A stretch of 64,000 nt of DNA. Origin: Atlanticothrix silvestris CENA357 (GTDB taxonomy: Bacteria; Cyanobacteriota; Cyanobacteriia; Cyanobacteriales; Nostocaceae). Positions within the stretch are counted from its first letter, which is position 1, and each line of letters begins with the position of its first letter. This document shows positions 1-7,767 of this stretch, piece after piece. The stretch spans positions 1 through 64,000 of the forward strand of contig NZ_JAECZB010000005.1 of the NCBI RefSeq assembly GCF_016056295.1, read 5' to 3'. Below the pieces are notes generated by a model that was not told the origin of the DNA, ran no database searches, and saw nothing but the letters and a program-made list of their open reading frames with translations. The translations under genes were made by a program, and so were the position numbers.

Positions 1-123
1 GGGGAAAGGGGAAGGGTTAAAGGGTTGGTTTTTTCATCCTTTACCCTTTACCCCTCTTGATGCTCCCCTGCTCCCCTGCTCCCTTGCTCCCTTGCTTTCT
101 TTACTCCCTACTCCCCAATTATT
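1..123. repeat. Short tandem repeats and inverted repeat upstream of the first gene
   Basis: G-rich and C-rich tracts at 1-58 form an imperfect inverted repeat (GGGTTAAAGGG against CCTTTACCC). They are followed by tandem copies of a TGCTCCC-type heptamer at about 60-105. Such short tandem repeats are typical of heterocystous cyanobacterial intergenic DNA. No gene is visible here. Confidence 0.7.
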
Positions 124-357
124 ATGAGTATCACAATTACAGGCACAATCGAACGGCGTGAACTTGGCATGGGCACTTGGGCATTAGTCTCCGATGAGGG
201 CGTTACTTACGAAATCCTCAAAGGTGCTGACAAAAATTTACTTAAAGCCGGACAAAAAGCAAAAGTTAAAGGACAGGTGCGTGAAGATATCATGACAACT
301 GCCATGATTGGCCCTGTCCTAGAAGTCAAATCTTTTGATGTGATTAGTTCTGATTAG
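124..357 (+). CDS. Small conserved cyanobacterial protein of unknown function
   Basis: This encodes a 77-residue soluble protein with an alternating polar/hydrophobic pattern that suggests a small beta barrel, possibly OB-like. The segment GTIERRELGMGTWALVSDEG looks like paired strands joined by a glycine turn. There is no signal peptide, membrane segment or catalytic motif. The stop codon overlaps the 3' end of the convergent thioredoxin-like gene by 14 bp, so the two transcripts probably run into each other. I recognise the style of a conserved cyanobacterial hypothetical but not a function. The ATG directly follows the repeat tract and has no strong ribosome binding site. Confidence 0.65.
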   Translation: MSITITGTIERRELGMGTWALVSDEGVTYEILKGADKNLLKAGQKAKVKGQVREDIMTTAMIGPVLEVKSFDVISSD

Positions 358-667
358 CTGCGGAATTTAGAACCTCTTGTAGACGGCTTCTAAATTCTCC
401 TTTGGGATGACCTCCTTTAACTTCACCAATAATCTGAAATTCTCCTTCTGGAGCATCACAGACAATGTAGGTAGGCCATCCCATGTCTGATTTATCGGGA
501 TATTGAGTCAGCAATACTTTACGATACTTGCGGTAGGTAGCCGTGTCTTGCATTTTCACATCAATAAATTGCAAACCCAGCTCTTCAGCCACTTTTTGGT
601 CATAAAAAGACATTTTGTGGCAGATGCCGCACTCTTCGGAAGAAAACTTAATGACAGCTAAACTCAT
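344..667 (-). CDS. Thioredoxin-family protein
   Basis: This 107-residue protein has a thioredoxin fold. A CGIC redox motif lies at residues 13-16, right after the first strand (AVIKFSSEE), and a cis-proline loop (GWPTYIV, Pro65) faces it. It lacks a signal peptide, so it should act in the cytoplasm as a thiol-disulfide oxidoreductase or reductase of specific partners. It differs from classical thioredoxin, which has WCGPC, so its redox potential and clients probably differ as well. It is convergent with the small gene at 124-357 and overlaps it by 14 bp. Confidence 0.8.
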   Translation of the reverse strand: MSLAVIKFSSEECGICHKMSFYDQKVAEELGLQFIDVKMQDTATYRKYRKVLLTQYPDKSDMGWPTYIVCDAPEGEFQIIGEVKGGHPKGEFRSRLQEVLNSAANQN

Positions 668-1258
668 CTGGCTCTGCGCCTCTCTTGCATGTAGGCGATA
701 TATTTTAGCATGGCTCTTGGGAGCTAATACTTATATTGTTAGAAGTCTAAAATATGGACATTAAGCATTTTAGACGCAAAGATTATAGAAAAAATGAATA
801 ACTTGAGCAAATATTTGGGGGAATCATTCCTACATGAGTTTTCTGGTTGATCAGGAAATAAAAATTAATCAGGAATAGACTATGGAAAATTAACCAAAAT
901 CAATGATATGATTAGCTGACTTGCAAATTTTATATGGTGTAAACCCTGTAAAACTTCTGAGTAATGCCTACGGCAAATACTCCTTACGATGCAGAAAAAC
1001 CAATATCTTTAAATAATTAGTGATTTGGCCAATACTACGACTTAAAGAACCTAAACTGATTTCATAGCACCAAGAGTAACCTGAAAAACCTATCGGTGAA
1101 GACGATACTTGTGCGAGTTCAAAGCAAAATTGTGTCAGCAAATTGTGACACTGGAAAAATGGTACATTATCTACGCTAGAATATTGTTCTAAACTTGCGC
1201 TAGAATATTGCCCTAAGCACCTACCAAGTGGGCAAGACATACAAGCAAAATATTTACC
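668..1258. other. Long non-coding stretch before the sRNA array
   Basis: About 590 bp without a convincing gene. The only structure noted is a direct repeat CGCTAGAATATTG at about 1171-1183 and 1198-1210. A 90-codon minus-strand frame at 968-1240 exists, but its composition and lack of a ribosome binding site do not support a protein. It could be a decayed gene. Confidence 0.4.
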
Positions 1259-1355
1259 AAAAAAATCCCCCAGAGGGTGTTAGCCAACCAGGGGAGTTAA
1301 TTATCAGGGTGCATCTACCAATTAATTGTTCTAAGATTAAATGCAATTCTCCGGA
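1259..1355 (-). ncRNA. nsiR1: NsiR1-type sRNA unit 1 (distal)
   Basis: Read on the minus strand, a TCCGGA box (1350-1355) is followed after exactly 16 nt by a TAGAAC -10-like box (1328-1333). The transcript should start near 1321, carry GGTAGATGCACCCTGATAA, and end in a GC hairpin with a T7 run at 1259-1265 (Rho-independent terminator). The predicted RNA is about 60 nt. This matches the known architecture of NsiR1 in Nostoc sp. PCC 7120, a heterocyst-specific sRNA from tandem copies upstream of hetF with a TCCGGA promoter element. All promoter elements look intact in this copy. Confidence 0.85.
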
Positions 1356-1393
1356 TTAATCTATACAAACCGAGATTGTTTTTTTCTAGAAAT

Positions 1394-1488
1394 AAAAAAT
1401 TCCCTAGTGGTGGCAGCCAACCAGGGAAGTTAGTTATAAGGGTGCATCTACTAATTTAATGTTCTAGTTTTGGGCAGCATATTCCGGA
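1394..1488 (-). ncRNA. nsiR1: NsiR1-type sRNA unit 2
   Basis: TCCGGA lies at 1483-1488, then a 16-nt spacer, then TAGAAC at 1461-1466, with a predicted start near 1454. The hairpin plus T6 tail ends at 1394-1399, giving an RNA of about 61 nt. The hairpin arms carry the change CCCTGG/CCTAGGG relative to unit 1, yet pairing is kept. Promoter elements are intact. Confidence 0.85.
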
Positions 1489-1526
1489 TAAAATTGTCAC
1501 AATTAGTGGTGCTGTTTGTTCGGCAT

Positions 1527-1622
1527 AAAAAAATCCCCTAGTGGTGGCAGCCAGCCAGGGGAGTTAGTTATCAGGGTGCATTTATTAATAAATAGTTCTA
1601 GGATTGGATAGCATGTTCCGGA
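1527..1622 (-). ncRNA. nsiR1: NsiR1-type sRNA unit 3
   Basis: TCCGGA (1617-1622), 16-nt spacer, TAGAAC (1595-1600), predicted start near 1588, terminator hairpin and T7 tail at 1527-1533. The GATGCACCC core of other units reads AATGCACCC here. Promoter elements are intact. Confidence 0.85.
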
Positions 1623-1660
1623 TAGAATTGTCACAATTAATGGTGCTGTTTGCTCAGCAT

Positions 1661-1767
1661 AAAAAAATCCCCCGGTGGTGGCAGCCGATTCCGATTAGGA
1701 GAGTTAATTATCAGGGTTACGTTTATCAGTAATTGATTTGTTAAAGGCGCAATCAGCATCTTCCAGA
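1661..1767 (-). ncRNA. nsiR1: NsiR1-type sRNA unit 4, degenerate
   Basis: The promoter box is TCTGGA instead of TCCGGA (1762-1767). The spacer is still 16 nt, but the -10 box reads TTTAAC (1740-1745). The conserved GATGCACCC core has become AACGTAACCC, and the terminator loop has gained about 9 nt. This looks like a decaying copy that may be weakly expressed or silent. Confidence 0.7.
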
Positions 1768-1801
1768 TAGAATTTTTATCAATGGAGTTGCTGTTTGCCC
1801 T

Positions 1802-1899
1802 AAAAAAAATCCCCCAACCAGTGTTAGCCAGTCAGGGGAGTTAGTTATCAGGGTGCATCTACCAATTAAATGTTCACGGTGCAATCATCATTTTCCGGA
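1802..1899 (-). ncRNA. nsiR1: NsiR1-type sRNA unit 5, altered -10 box
   Basis: TCCGGA is intact (1894-1899) and the spacer is 16 nt, but the -10 box is GTGAAC (1872-1877) instead of TAGAAC. The transcribed core GGTAGATGCACCCTGATAA and the terminator (T8 at 1802-1809) are intact, so the RNA itself is conserved while the promoter is probably weaker. Confidence 0.78.
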
Positions 1900-1920
1900 T
1901 CAATGTCTGGTAATTGTGGT

Positions 1921-2176
1921 TTTGGCATTGCATAAATGCGGGATGAATTGCCGGGCTACGCCCCGCTTTGCTAACACGCAGAGGCAAGCCAGTGCGTTGG
2001 GCGGTAGTCCAGTGCTGCGGGAGGGTTAGCCCGACCCAGGCAACTGGCAAATCCGAAGGGCTATGCCGACTTGTTCGCGCAGCGTCTCCCCTTGGGAGAA
2101 GCAACTGGTGTGCAGAGAAAATAAGGAGTTTTAGATTTCAATACATAAATTTCATCCCTTAATTCAGCAATGCCGT
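1921..2176. mobile_element. Insertion of dispersed repeat material inside the sRNA array
   Basis: The spacing between terminators 5 and 6 is 395 bp, against 133-141 bp elsewhere, so about 260 bp have been inserted. The insert is GC-rich with palindromic blocks and ends with a 62-bp sequence (2113-2174) that recurs at 11921-11983. No open frame in it looks real. It is probably a non-autonomous repeat element. Exact ends are uncertain. Confidence 0.65.
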
Positions 2177-2196
2177 AGTTTTTGGTCAGACTTCAC

Positions 2197-2294
2197 AAAA
2201 AAAATCCCCAAACCAGTGTTAGCCAGTTAGGGGAGTTAGTTATCAGGGTGCATCTACCAATTAAATGTTCGCGGCATAATCGTCATTTTCCGGA
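2197..2294 (-). ncRNA. nsiR1: NsiR1-type sRNA unit 6, altered -10 box
   Basis: TCCGGA at 2289-2294, 16-nt spacer, -10 box GCGAAC (2267-2272), predicted start near 2260, terminator with T8 tail at 2197-2204. The RNA sequence is nearly identical to unit 5, so the two copies probably share a recent duplication. The -10 box departs from TAGAAC at both leading positions. Confidence 0.78.
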
Positions 2295-2332
2295 TAAATG
2301 TCTGATAATTATGGTTGTTGCTGTTTGCCAAT

Positions 2333-2427
2333 AAAAAACCCCCAGTGGGCATTAGCCGACTAGGGGAATTGAAGATCAAGGTGCATCTACCAATAAAGTG
2401 TTCTATGCGGATGCTAACCAATCCGGA
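2333..2427 (-). ncRNA. nsiR1: NsiR1-type sRNA unit 7 (hetF-proximal)
   Basis: TCCGGA at 2422-2427, 16-nt spacer, TAGAAC at 2400-2405, predicted start near 2393, hairpin and T6 tail at 2333-2338. This copy lies about 145 bp upstream of the hetF start and on the opposite strand. Any hetF transcript beginning upstream of 2333 would be fully antisense to it. Promoter elements are intact. Confidence 0.85.
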
Positions 2428-2571
2428 TAAAGTTGGAGAAGCCCATAAGGCAAAAGAACTTGGTTCAGAAACATTCAGTAACGGGATGCATCTAAATTAT
2501 CAAAAGGAGCGAAAAATCGACTTGAAACTTTCGCGTTTCAAACTAGATTTAGGAGGCGAACAGGAGAAATT

Positions 2572-5082
2572 GTGACCCAGGAATTTCATGTTTCTGTAAC
2601 GCCAGTAGGGCAAAATGACTACTTGGTGCGGACGGAACGAGTCGCGCCTGGGGTGCCATTGGCAGAAGAACTGGTGACATGGCCTGTAGCTGAATGGTTA
2701 GCGGCGGCTGGACATTTAATGAATGACCCATTGAAGTCGGTGTTGCAAGGGGACGTGTTCGCCAGAAACTCTGTCAACTTGGTGGCGTTGGGTCAGCAAT
2801 TTTATAACGCACTGTTTCAAGGCACTCTCAGAGATAGTTGGATTACCGCCCAAGGTATTGCCCAAAATCACCAACAAGTCCTACGCCTGCGTCTGGGGTT
2901 AAAAGATATAAGGTTAGCACGTTTGCCGTGGGAAGTCATGCACGCAGGCGATCGCCCCCTAGCTACTGGCCCTTATGTGGCTTTTTCTCGCTACCAAAGT
3001 GGGATTTTAGCGGCTTCTCGTTTTCCGTCGAGAAACATTTCAAACACATCTGAAGAAGGTGGCGTAAGAGTTTTGATGGTACTGGCATCACCCCCAGATC
3101 AAGTCCGGCTTGACCTGCTTAAACAAGAATCTATTAGATTACAAGCTGAACTGCGCCGACGAATATCACGAACTGCTGAAGGTAACGATCATCTGCCTGA
3201 AATTGAACTTACCCTACTTGACCAACCAGGACGGGAAGAATTAACCCAAGCTTTAGAACAAGGAAGATATCAAGTTCTGCACTACTCCGGTCATAGTAGC
3301 TTAGGGCCAAACGGCGGCGAAATTTATCTAGTTAGTAGCAGAACTGGCTTAACAGAAACTCTCAGTGGGGACGATTTGGCAGGCTTGCTTGTCAATAATA
3401 ATATCCAAATGGCAGTGTTTAATTCCTGCTGGGGAACGTACACAGCTACTTCCGATAGTGTTGATGATACAGGTGAACGCAACCTTTCAGAAAGCTTGGT
3501 CAAACGCGGTATCAGGGGTGTTTTGGCAATGTCAGAACGGATTCCTGATGAAGTAGCACTAACCCTCACACAATTGTTTTATCGCAATCTTAGCCAGGGA
3601 TATCCTGTAGATTTGTGTGTGAGTCGAGTGCGTCAGGGATTAATTTCTGCCTATGGTTCTCATCAGATGTATTGGGCGTTACCGATTTTGTATCTCCAGC
3701 CAGAGTTTGACGGTTTTCTTTGCCCGGAAATATCTTTAAATGCAAATACGGAATCGCTGAACAATTACAGACCGCCTTTGAAGATAAATCCCAACATGAT
3801 GTACTCTGCTATGGCAGAGAACGATGAGATGCATTTACCAATCGAGGATATGATCCCCTCTGGTTTGCCTCATGATCCTTCTGGGCTGGATTGGCTGGGT
3901 GAAGAAACCTGGGGTGATCTTGTTGATGAAATTGAATATGATGATCCCATTTACACAGATGACCCAAGTTATGCAGAAGATTCTGCTTTAGTTTCAGATT
4001 TATTTCGCCAGTTAGATAACCAAAAAGCAACCAATCAGCAACCCCCTGTGAATGGGGAATTTCTGCAACAAGCAAGAGAAAATCATCTTCAGGGAAAAAA
4101 AGCTTCTGGGGAAATTGCTTCCCTTAATCAGCAAGTAGGGTCATGGGAAGAAGTGCCAGAAGCCCTAACCGAAACTACCCGGAATTTCGCAGGAAACGGA
4201 GAAAATTTCCATATAGCCTCAGCGCAACCAGCCCCATCGAAACCCCGCACCCGTCGTCAACGGCAGGTTATTTTGGGTATTGTAGGCGCAAGTGCGATCG
4301 CAGGAGTTATCGGTTTGGGTTGGTGGTGGCAAAATCGCCAGATGTTAATATCGTCTGACATACCGACAATTCCAACTACACAATCTCAACCCACCCAAAA
4401 TAACCCTAAAATAAACTTACAGAAGGCTCCTACTGAAATTGTTACTGCCACTGCTACGGAAAAATTGAGCCAAGGCGATTTGCAACCTGGGCTTGTAGCT
4501 GTGGAAGAACTCCTCAATCGTGGCGCGCTTACTGCTGCTCAAACAGCTCTAAATTTGATTCCGCAAAAGCAAGCCGATGAGCCATCTGTGAACTTTTTCA
4601 AAGGGCGATTAGCTTGGCAGTTAGTTCAAACTGGAGACGATAAATACAGTATTGATGATGCCCGCCGTTATTGGGAAAATGCTGTTAAAGCTCAGCCAGA
4701 CTCCTTTTTGTATAAAAATGCTTTAGGTTTTGCTTATTACGCAGAAGGCAATGTTAATCGAGCCAATGACTCTTGGTTAACAGCGTTGGATTTAGCGCTG
4801 AGACAACAAAACACAGCTTCTAACGCAGTTGTATCCTTCAAAGGATCAGTGCCTAGAGATGCTTTAACTTCTTATGCTGGCTTAGCTATTGGTTTGTATA
4901 AATCTGCACTGAATCAACCTGCGGCTAAACAAGCACAATATATGAAAGAAGCGATCAAACTACGCCAAATGGTGCTAAAGGATGATCCTGTAAATTTTCA
5001 AATCAATAAATTAAGTAACAATTGGTTATGGACAGAAAAGGCAATTGCTGACTGGCGATCGCTTTTACAGGAAAAGAGCTAA
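2572..5082 (+). CDS. hetF: HetF, CHAT-domain (caspase-like) heterocyst differentiation protein
   Basis: HetF is required for heterocyst formation in Nostoc, where it acts with PatA on the level and activity of the regulator HetR. This 836-residue protein has an N-terminal CHAT protease-like domain with a His-Cys dyad: His241 in HYSGHSS and Cys286 in FNSCWG. An acidic linker follows, then one membrane span around residues 565-585 and a C-terminal TPR-like helical region. I place the start at the GTG at 2572 because AGGAGGCGAACAGGAG lies just upstream. The NsiR1 array directly upstream and on the opposite strand matches the known hetF locus of Nostoc sp. PCC 7120 and supports the assignment. 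Confidence 0.92.
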   Translation: MTQEFHVSVTPVGQNDYLVRTERVAPGVPLAEELVTWPVAEWLAAAGHLMNDPLKSVLQGDVFARNSVNLVALGQQFYNALFQGTLRDSWITAQGIAQNHQQVLRLRLGLKDIRLARLPWEVMHAGDRPLATGPYVAFSRYQSGILAASRFPSRNISNTSEEGGVRVLMVLASPPDQVRLDLLKQESIRLQAELRRRISRTAEGNDHLPEIELTLLDQPGREELTQALEQGRYQVLHYSGHSSLGPNGGEIYLVSSRTGLTETLSGDDLAGLLVNNNIQMAVFNSCWGTYTATSDSVDDTGERNLSESLVKRGIRGVLAMSERIPDEVALTLTQLFYRNLSQGYPVDLCVSRVRQGLISAYGSHQMYWALPILYLQPEFDGFLCPEISLNANTESLNNYRPPLKINPNMMYSAMAENDEMHLPIEDMIPSGLPHDPSGLDWLGEETWGDLVDEIEYDDPIYTDDPSYAEDSALVSDLFRQLDNQKATNQQPPVNGEFLQQARENHLQGKKASGEIASLNQQVGSWEEVPEALTETTRNFAGNGENFHIASAQPAPSKPRTRRQRQVILGIVGASAIAGVIGLGWWWQNRQMLISSDIPTIPTTQSQPTQNNPKINLQKAPTEIVTATATEKLSQGDLQPGLVAVEELLNRGALTAAQTALNLIPQKQADEPSVNFFKGRLAWQLVQTGDDKYSIDDARRYWENAVKAQPDSFLYKNALGFAYYAEGNVNRANDSWLTALDLALRQQNTASNAVVSFKGSVPRDALTSYAGLAIGLYKSALNQPAAKQAQYMKEAIKLRQMVLKDDPVNFQINKLSNNWLWTEKAIADWRSLLQEKS

Positions 5083-5144
5083 CACCATTTCACGAAAAAT
5101 TTGATACAGATATAAACCTTGAAAGGTTTACTGTATCTAAGTTC

Positions 5145-5187
5145 TTTAATTGCGAATTGCGAATTGCGAATTGCGAATTGTGAATTG
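5145..5187. repeat. Tandem 8-mer repeat after hetF
   Basis: Five consecutive copies of an 8-mer (GAATTGCG with a variant GAATTGTG at the end) lie between the hetF stop and the convergent gene. It is a short tandem repeat with no coding role. Confidence 0.8.
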
Positions 5188-5190
5188 GTA

Positions 5191-5925
5191 TCACTTACTG
5201 ACAAATATAAATCCACGCGTCTTGCCTGAGGTTGTATCAGTGGTTGCCATAGCTTTCCATAAATCTTTCGCTTTGACCCAAACAGGCGGATATTTATAAC
5301 GAGAAACATCCATAATTAAAAATCTTTCTGTCTGCTCATTGTAGGCAGCTAGGGGGGAGATATGTCCACCTTTTTCTTGACCAATTTCTTTGCGTAAGTA
5401 ATTAACTACAACATAGTTTCCTGGTTGTTTTAAATTTTCTGCTGTGAGTTTGCGAAACTCTTCAAAATTGGTATCAGCAGCATGATAAATCTTCACTTTG
5501 ACATCATAGCTGGCGATTAATCCTCCTAACTGTTCTAAAGTCATACCTTGACGAGCAACAGCTTCAGCAGTTAGTACCTTTTTAGTTTGTTCATTACTAA
5601 AAAAATTATCTTGGGTAAAAACTCGATAGGGCTTATATTGTGGTACTTCTGGGGCTGGAATTTGCAAACTATTGAGGATCATTACCATACTGGCAACTCC
5701 ACAATAAGCTTGGTTGTTTTGCGTCACAAACTGTGTGCTGAGAGGAAAAAAATCTTCTCTAGAACGACTTTCAATCAATAAATTTTCACCTTCGTCTGAG
5801 TTGAAATTAATTAAGCGAGGAGCAAGAGGTAAAGTTTGAGCTAAAACACTTCCACCAGTCAAACTAACACCAAGCAATAGAAATTTAATAAATGTTTTAA
5901 TAGTCTTGATTTTGAAATTTTTCAT
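5191..5925 (-). CDS. Phytochelatin-synthase-like glutathione hydrolase, exported
   Basis: This 244-residue protein corresponds to the catalytic half of phytochelatin synthase, as in the short cyanobacterial enzyme of Nostoc. That enzyme removes glycine from glutathione to give gamma-glutamylcysteine and makes little phytochelatin. Cys75 (QAYCGVAS), His188 (GGHISPL) and Asp206 (LIMDVSRY) form the triad; the spacings of 113 and 18 residues equal those of the Nostoc enzyme. Residues 1-29 form a signal peptide with a likely cleavage after VLA, so it should act in the periplasm. It is divergent from a glutathione-S-transferase-like gene about 60 bp away. Confidence 0.88.
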   Translation of the reverse strand: MKNFKIKTIKTFIKFLLLGVSLTGGSVLAQTLPLAPRLINFNSDEGENLLIESRSREDFFPLSTQFVTQNNQAYCGVASMVMILNSLQIPAPEVPQYKPYRVFTQDNFFSNEQTKKVLTAEAVARQGMTLEQLGGLIASYDVKVKIYHAADTNFEEFRKLTAENLKQPGNYVVVNYLRKEIGQEKGGHISPLAAYNEQTERFLIMDVSRYKYPPVWVKAKDLWKAMATTDTTSGKTRGFIFVSK

Positions 5926-5987
5926 GGTAATATCCCAAAGTTAAGTGATTTTACATAGTGTACCTCGTTATAATTATCTATATAAAA

Positions 5988-6692
5988 ATGTTGCAACCTC
6001 TATTCCTAAGATTATTTTTAGTTGGTAGTGCGATCGCCTTTAGTTTCCCACCAATCCAACCACTCTTTGCTTCAACATTACCAAAGCAAAATTCTCAACA
6101 ACCTTCTAAATCTAGACCTCACAATACAAATCAAGCACAGTTAAAACTCTACGGGGGGCCGAAAACGCGAACCCCAATAGTACAGTGGTACTTGGAAGAA
6201 TTAAACGTTAACTACGACTATATTTCTCTTGACATAAGTGCTAATGAGCAGCTTAAACCTGAGTTTTTAGCTATTAATCCTACAGGTAAAGTGCCTGCGA
6301 TTGTGGATGGCGATCTGAAACTGTGGGAATCTGGAGCTATTTTGCTTTATTTGGCAGAAAAATATCAGCAAATGCCTAACTTGCTAGCAGAACGTGCCAA
6401 AATTACGCAATGGGTTATTTTTGCCAATGCTACCCTTTCTCCTGCTTTATTTTCACCAGATAAACGCCAGAAAGAAATGCCCGTATTGCTAACGCCAATC
6501 AATCAAATTTTGCAAAAACAATCTTTTATTTTAGGTGAAAAATTGAGCGTGGCAGATGTTGCCATTGCTTCGTATTTATACTATGCAAAATCAGTTTTAC
6601 CACTTGATTTTAGTGAATATCCTGAAGTTGTAAAATATCTGGATAGAATAGCTGCCAGACCAGCTTTTAAAAAGACTATGGATAAGCGTTAA
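5988..6692 (+). CDS. Glutathione S-transferase-like protein with export signal
   Basis: The mature part has a GST N-terminal thioredoxin-like domain (LKLYGGPKTRTPIVQWYLEE, then NPTGKVPAIVDGD and the glutathione-binding WESGAILLYLAEKY) and a short helical C-terminal domain. I chose the ATG at 5988 instead of the GTG at 5958 because a hydrophobic signal-like segment (LFLRLFLVGSAIAFSF) starts right after it. An exported GST is unusual; the Asn/Gln/Ser-rich linker before the GST domain fits an extracytoplasmic location. Its neighbour, divergent on the minus strand, is the glutathione hydrolase, so both may act on periplasmic glutathione. Confidence 0.78.
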   Translation: MLQPLFLRLFLVGSAIAFSFPPIQPLFASTLPKQNSQQPSKSRPHNTNQAQLKLYGGPKTRTPIVQWYLEELNVNYDYISLDISANEQLKPEFLAINPTGKVPAIVDGDLKLWESGAILLYLAEKYQQMPNLLAERAKITQWVIFANATLSPALFSPDKRQKEMPVLLTPINQILQKQSFILGEKLSVADVAIASYLYYAKSVLPLDFSEYPEVVKYLDRIAARPAFKKTMDKR

Positions 6693-6716
6693 TTTTGAAT
6701 GATAGTGAATCTATAA

Positions 6717-7616
6717 CTATAGATTTTTTGTTTTGCGAAACTCCTGCACAACATCTTTAATCTTACGAAATTCTCCCTCAACTAAATAATTTAATTGCCG
6801 CATTTCATCTGCTGAAATCTGCCCAGAAAGTTGGGCGATCGCTGTTTTTAATTGGGGATATTTTTTTAAAGTTTCTTCTCGAACAATTGGTGCTGCTTCA
6901 TAAGGAGGAAAATACTGTTTGTTATCTTTTAGCACTACCAAACCCAAACGAGAAATTTGCCCATCAGTGGAATTACCCGCTATCATATCTACTTGCTTTT
7001 GAACTAAAGCCCTATATATTAAACCTAAATCCATAATTTGGGGTGGTTTAGCAAAACGTAAATTATAGGTTTGAGCTAATCCGGGAAAACCATCGTTGCG
7101 TTCTAGAAATTCATAGCCGAAGCCACCGCGCCATTGGGGCGTATATTTAGCAGCTTCTGAAAGAGTTTGAATATTGTAACCCTTAGCATCTTCACCCCGA
7201 ACAATCATTGCAAATGTATTTTCAAAACCCAAGCTGGGCATTACTTCTAAATTGAATTGTTGAGCATATTCTTGTTTTAATTTCTTATAAAGTACTTGTG
7301 GGTCATTAATGACTTTTTGTTTTAAAATACCAGTAAATGCTGTACCAGTATATTCAATATAAGCATCAATTTTGCCAGCTAGAATAGCATTGTGACAGAC
7401 AAAAGAACCACCCAAACGAGGGCGACGAGTTACTTTTAAATTAGTGGTAGCTTCAATCTGTTGTGCTAAAAGTTCGCCTAAGATATCTTGTTCAGTAAAA
7501 TCTTTAGAAGCAACAACAATATCACCAACATTACTACTATTTGAATTGAAGTTACAACTAGCGATCGCTACTACCAAGATAAAACCTAGCAAACAAAGTA
7601 CCAAAAATCTTTTCAT
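6717..7616 (-). CDS. Glycine betaine/choline-type ABC transporter substrate-binding lipoprotein
   Basis: This is a 299-residue osmoprotectant-binding protein of the OpuAC/ProX type. A lipobox (IASC) near residue 20 predicts a membrane-anchored lipoprotein. The typical start of the mature domain is seen (VVASKDFTEQDILGELLAQQ) along with the GGSFVCHNAILAGKIDAYIEYTG stretch, which contributes to the ligand pocket in this family. It is the last gene of a minus-strand set ATPase-permease-binding protein, 151 bp after the permease. Substrate identity (betaine, choline or another quaternary amine) cannot be settled from sequence alone. Confidence 0.85.
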   Translation of the reverse strand: MKRFLVLCLLGFILVVAIASCNFNSNSSNVGDIVVASKDFTEQDILGELLAQQIEATTNLKVTRRPRLGGSFVCHNAILAGKIDAYIEYTGTAFTGILKQKVINDPQVLYKKLKQEYAQQFNLEVMPSLGFENTFAMIVRGEDAKGYNIQTLSEAAKYTPQWRGGFGYEFLERNDGFPGLAQTYNLRFAKPPQIMDLGLIYRALVQKQVDMIAGNSTDGQISRLGLVVLKDNKQYFPPYEAAPIVREETLKKYPQLKTAIAQLSGQISADEMRQLNYLVEGEFRKIKDVVQEFRKTKNL

Positions 7617-7767
7617 GATTTTCCATTAATTTAAATTCTCTATAGTAATCCTAAATGAGTCATGAAAATCTCCGATTACTCTCTCTGCGGTCTCTGAACC
7701 TCTGCGGTTAATTTCTTTTTCCAAATGATTTGGAACTGCTATATATATTAGCTTTCATATAAAACTT

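Noticed and set aside
968..1240. Minus-strand 90-codon frame between the thioredoxin-like gene and the sRNA array
   Set aside because: No ribosome binding site, no recognisable domain, Cys/Ser-rich odd composition and short direct repeats inside it. A decayed gene is possible but not supported.
1874..2162. Small frames on both strands inside the sRNA array (1874-2104 and 1968-2162)
   Set aside because: They lie within GC-rich palindromic repeat DNA inserted in the array; the translations show no protein character.
1259..2427. CRISPR-like appearance of regularly spaced repeats
   Set aside because: The period is about 134 bp, units are similar along most of their length, each has a promoter box and terminator, and no cas gene is nearby. 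The array fits tandem sRNA genes instead.
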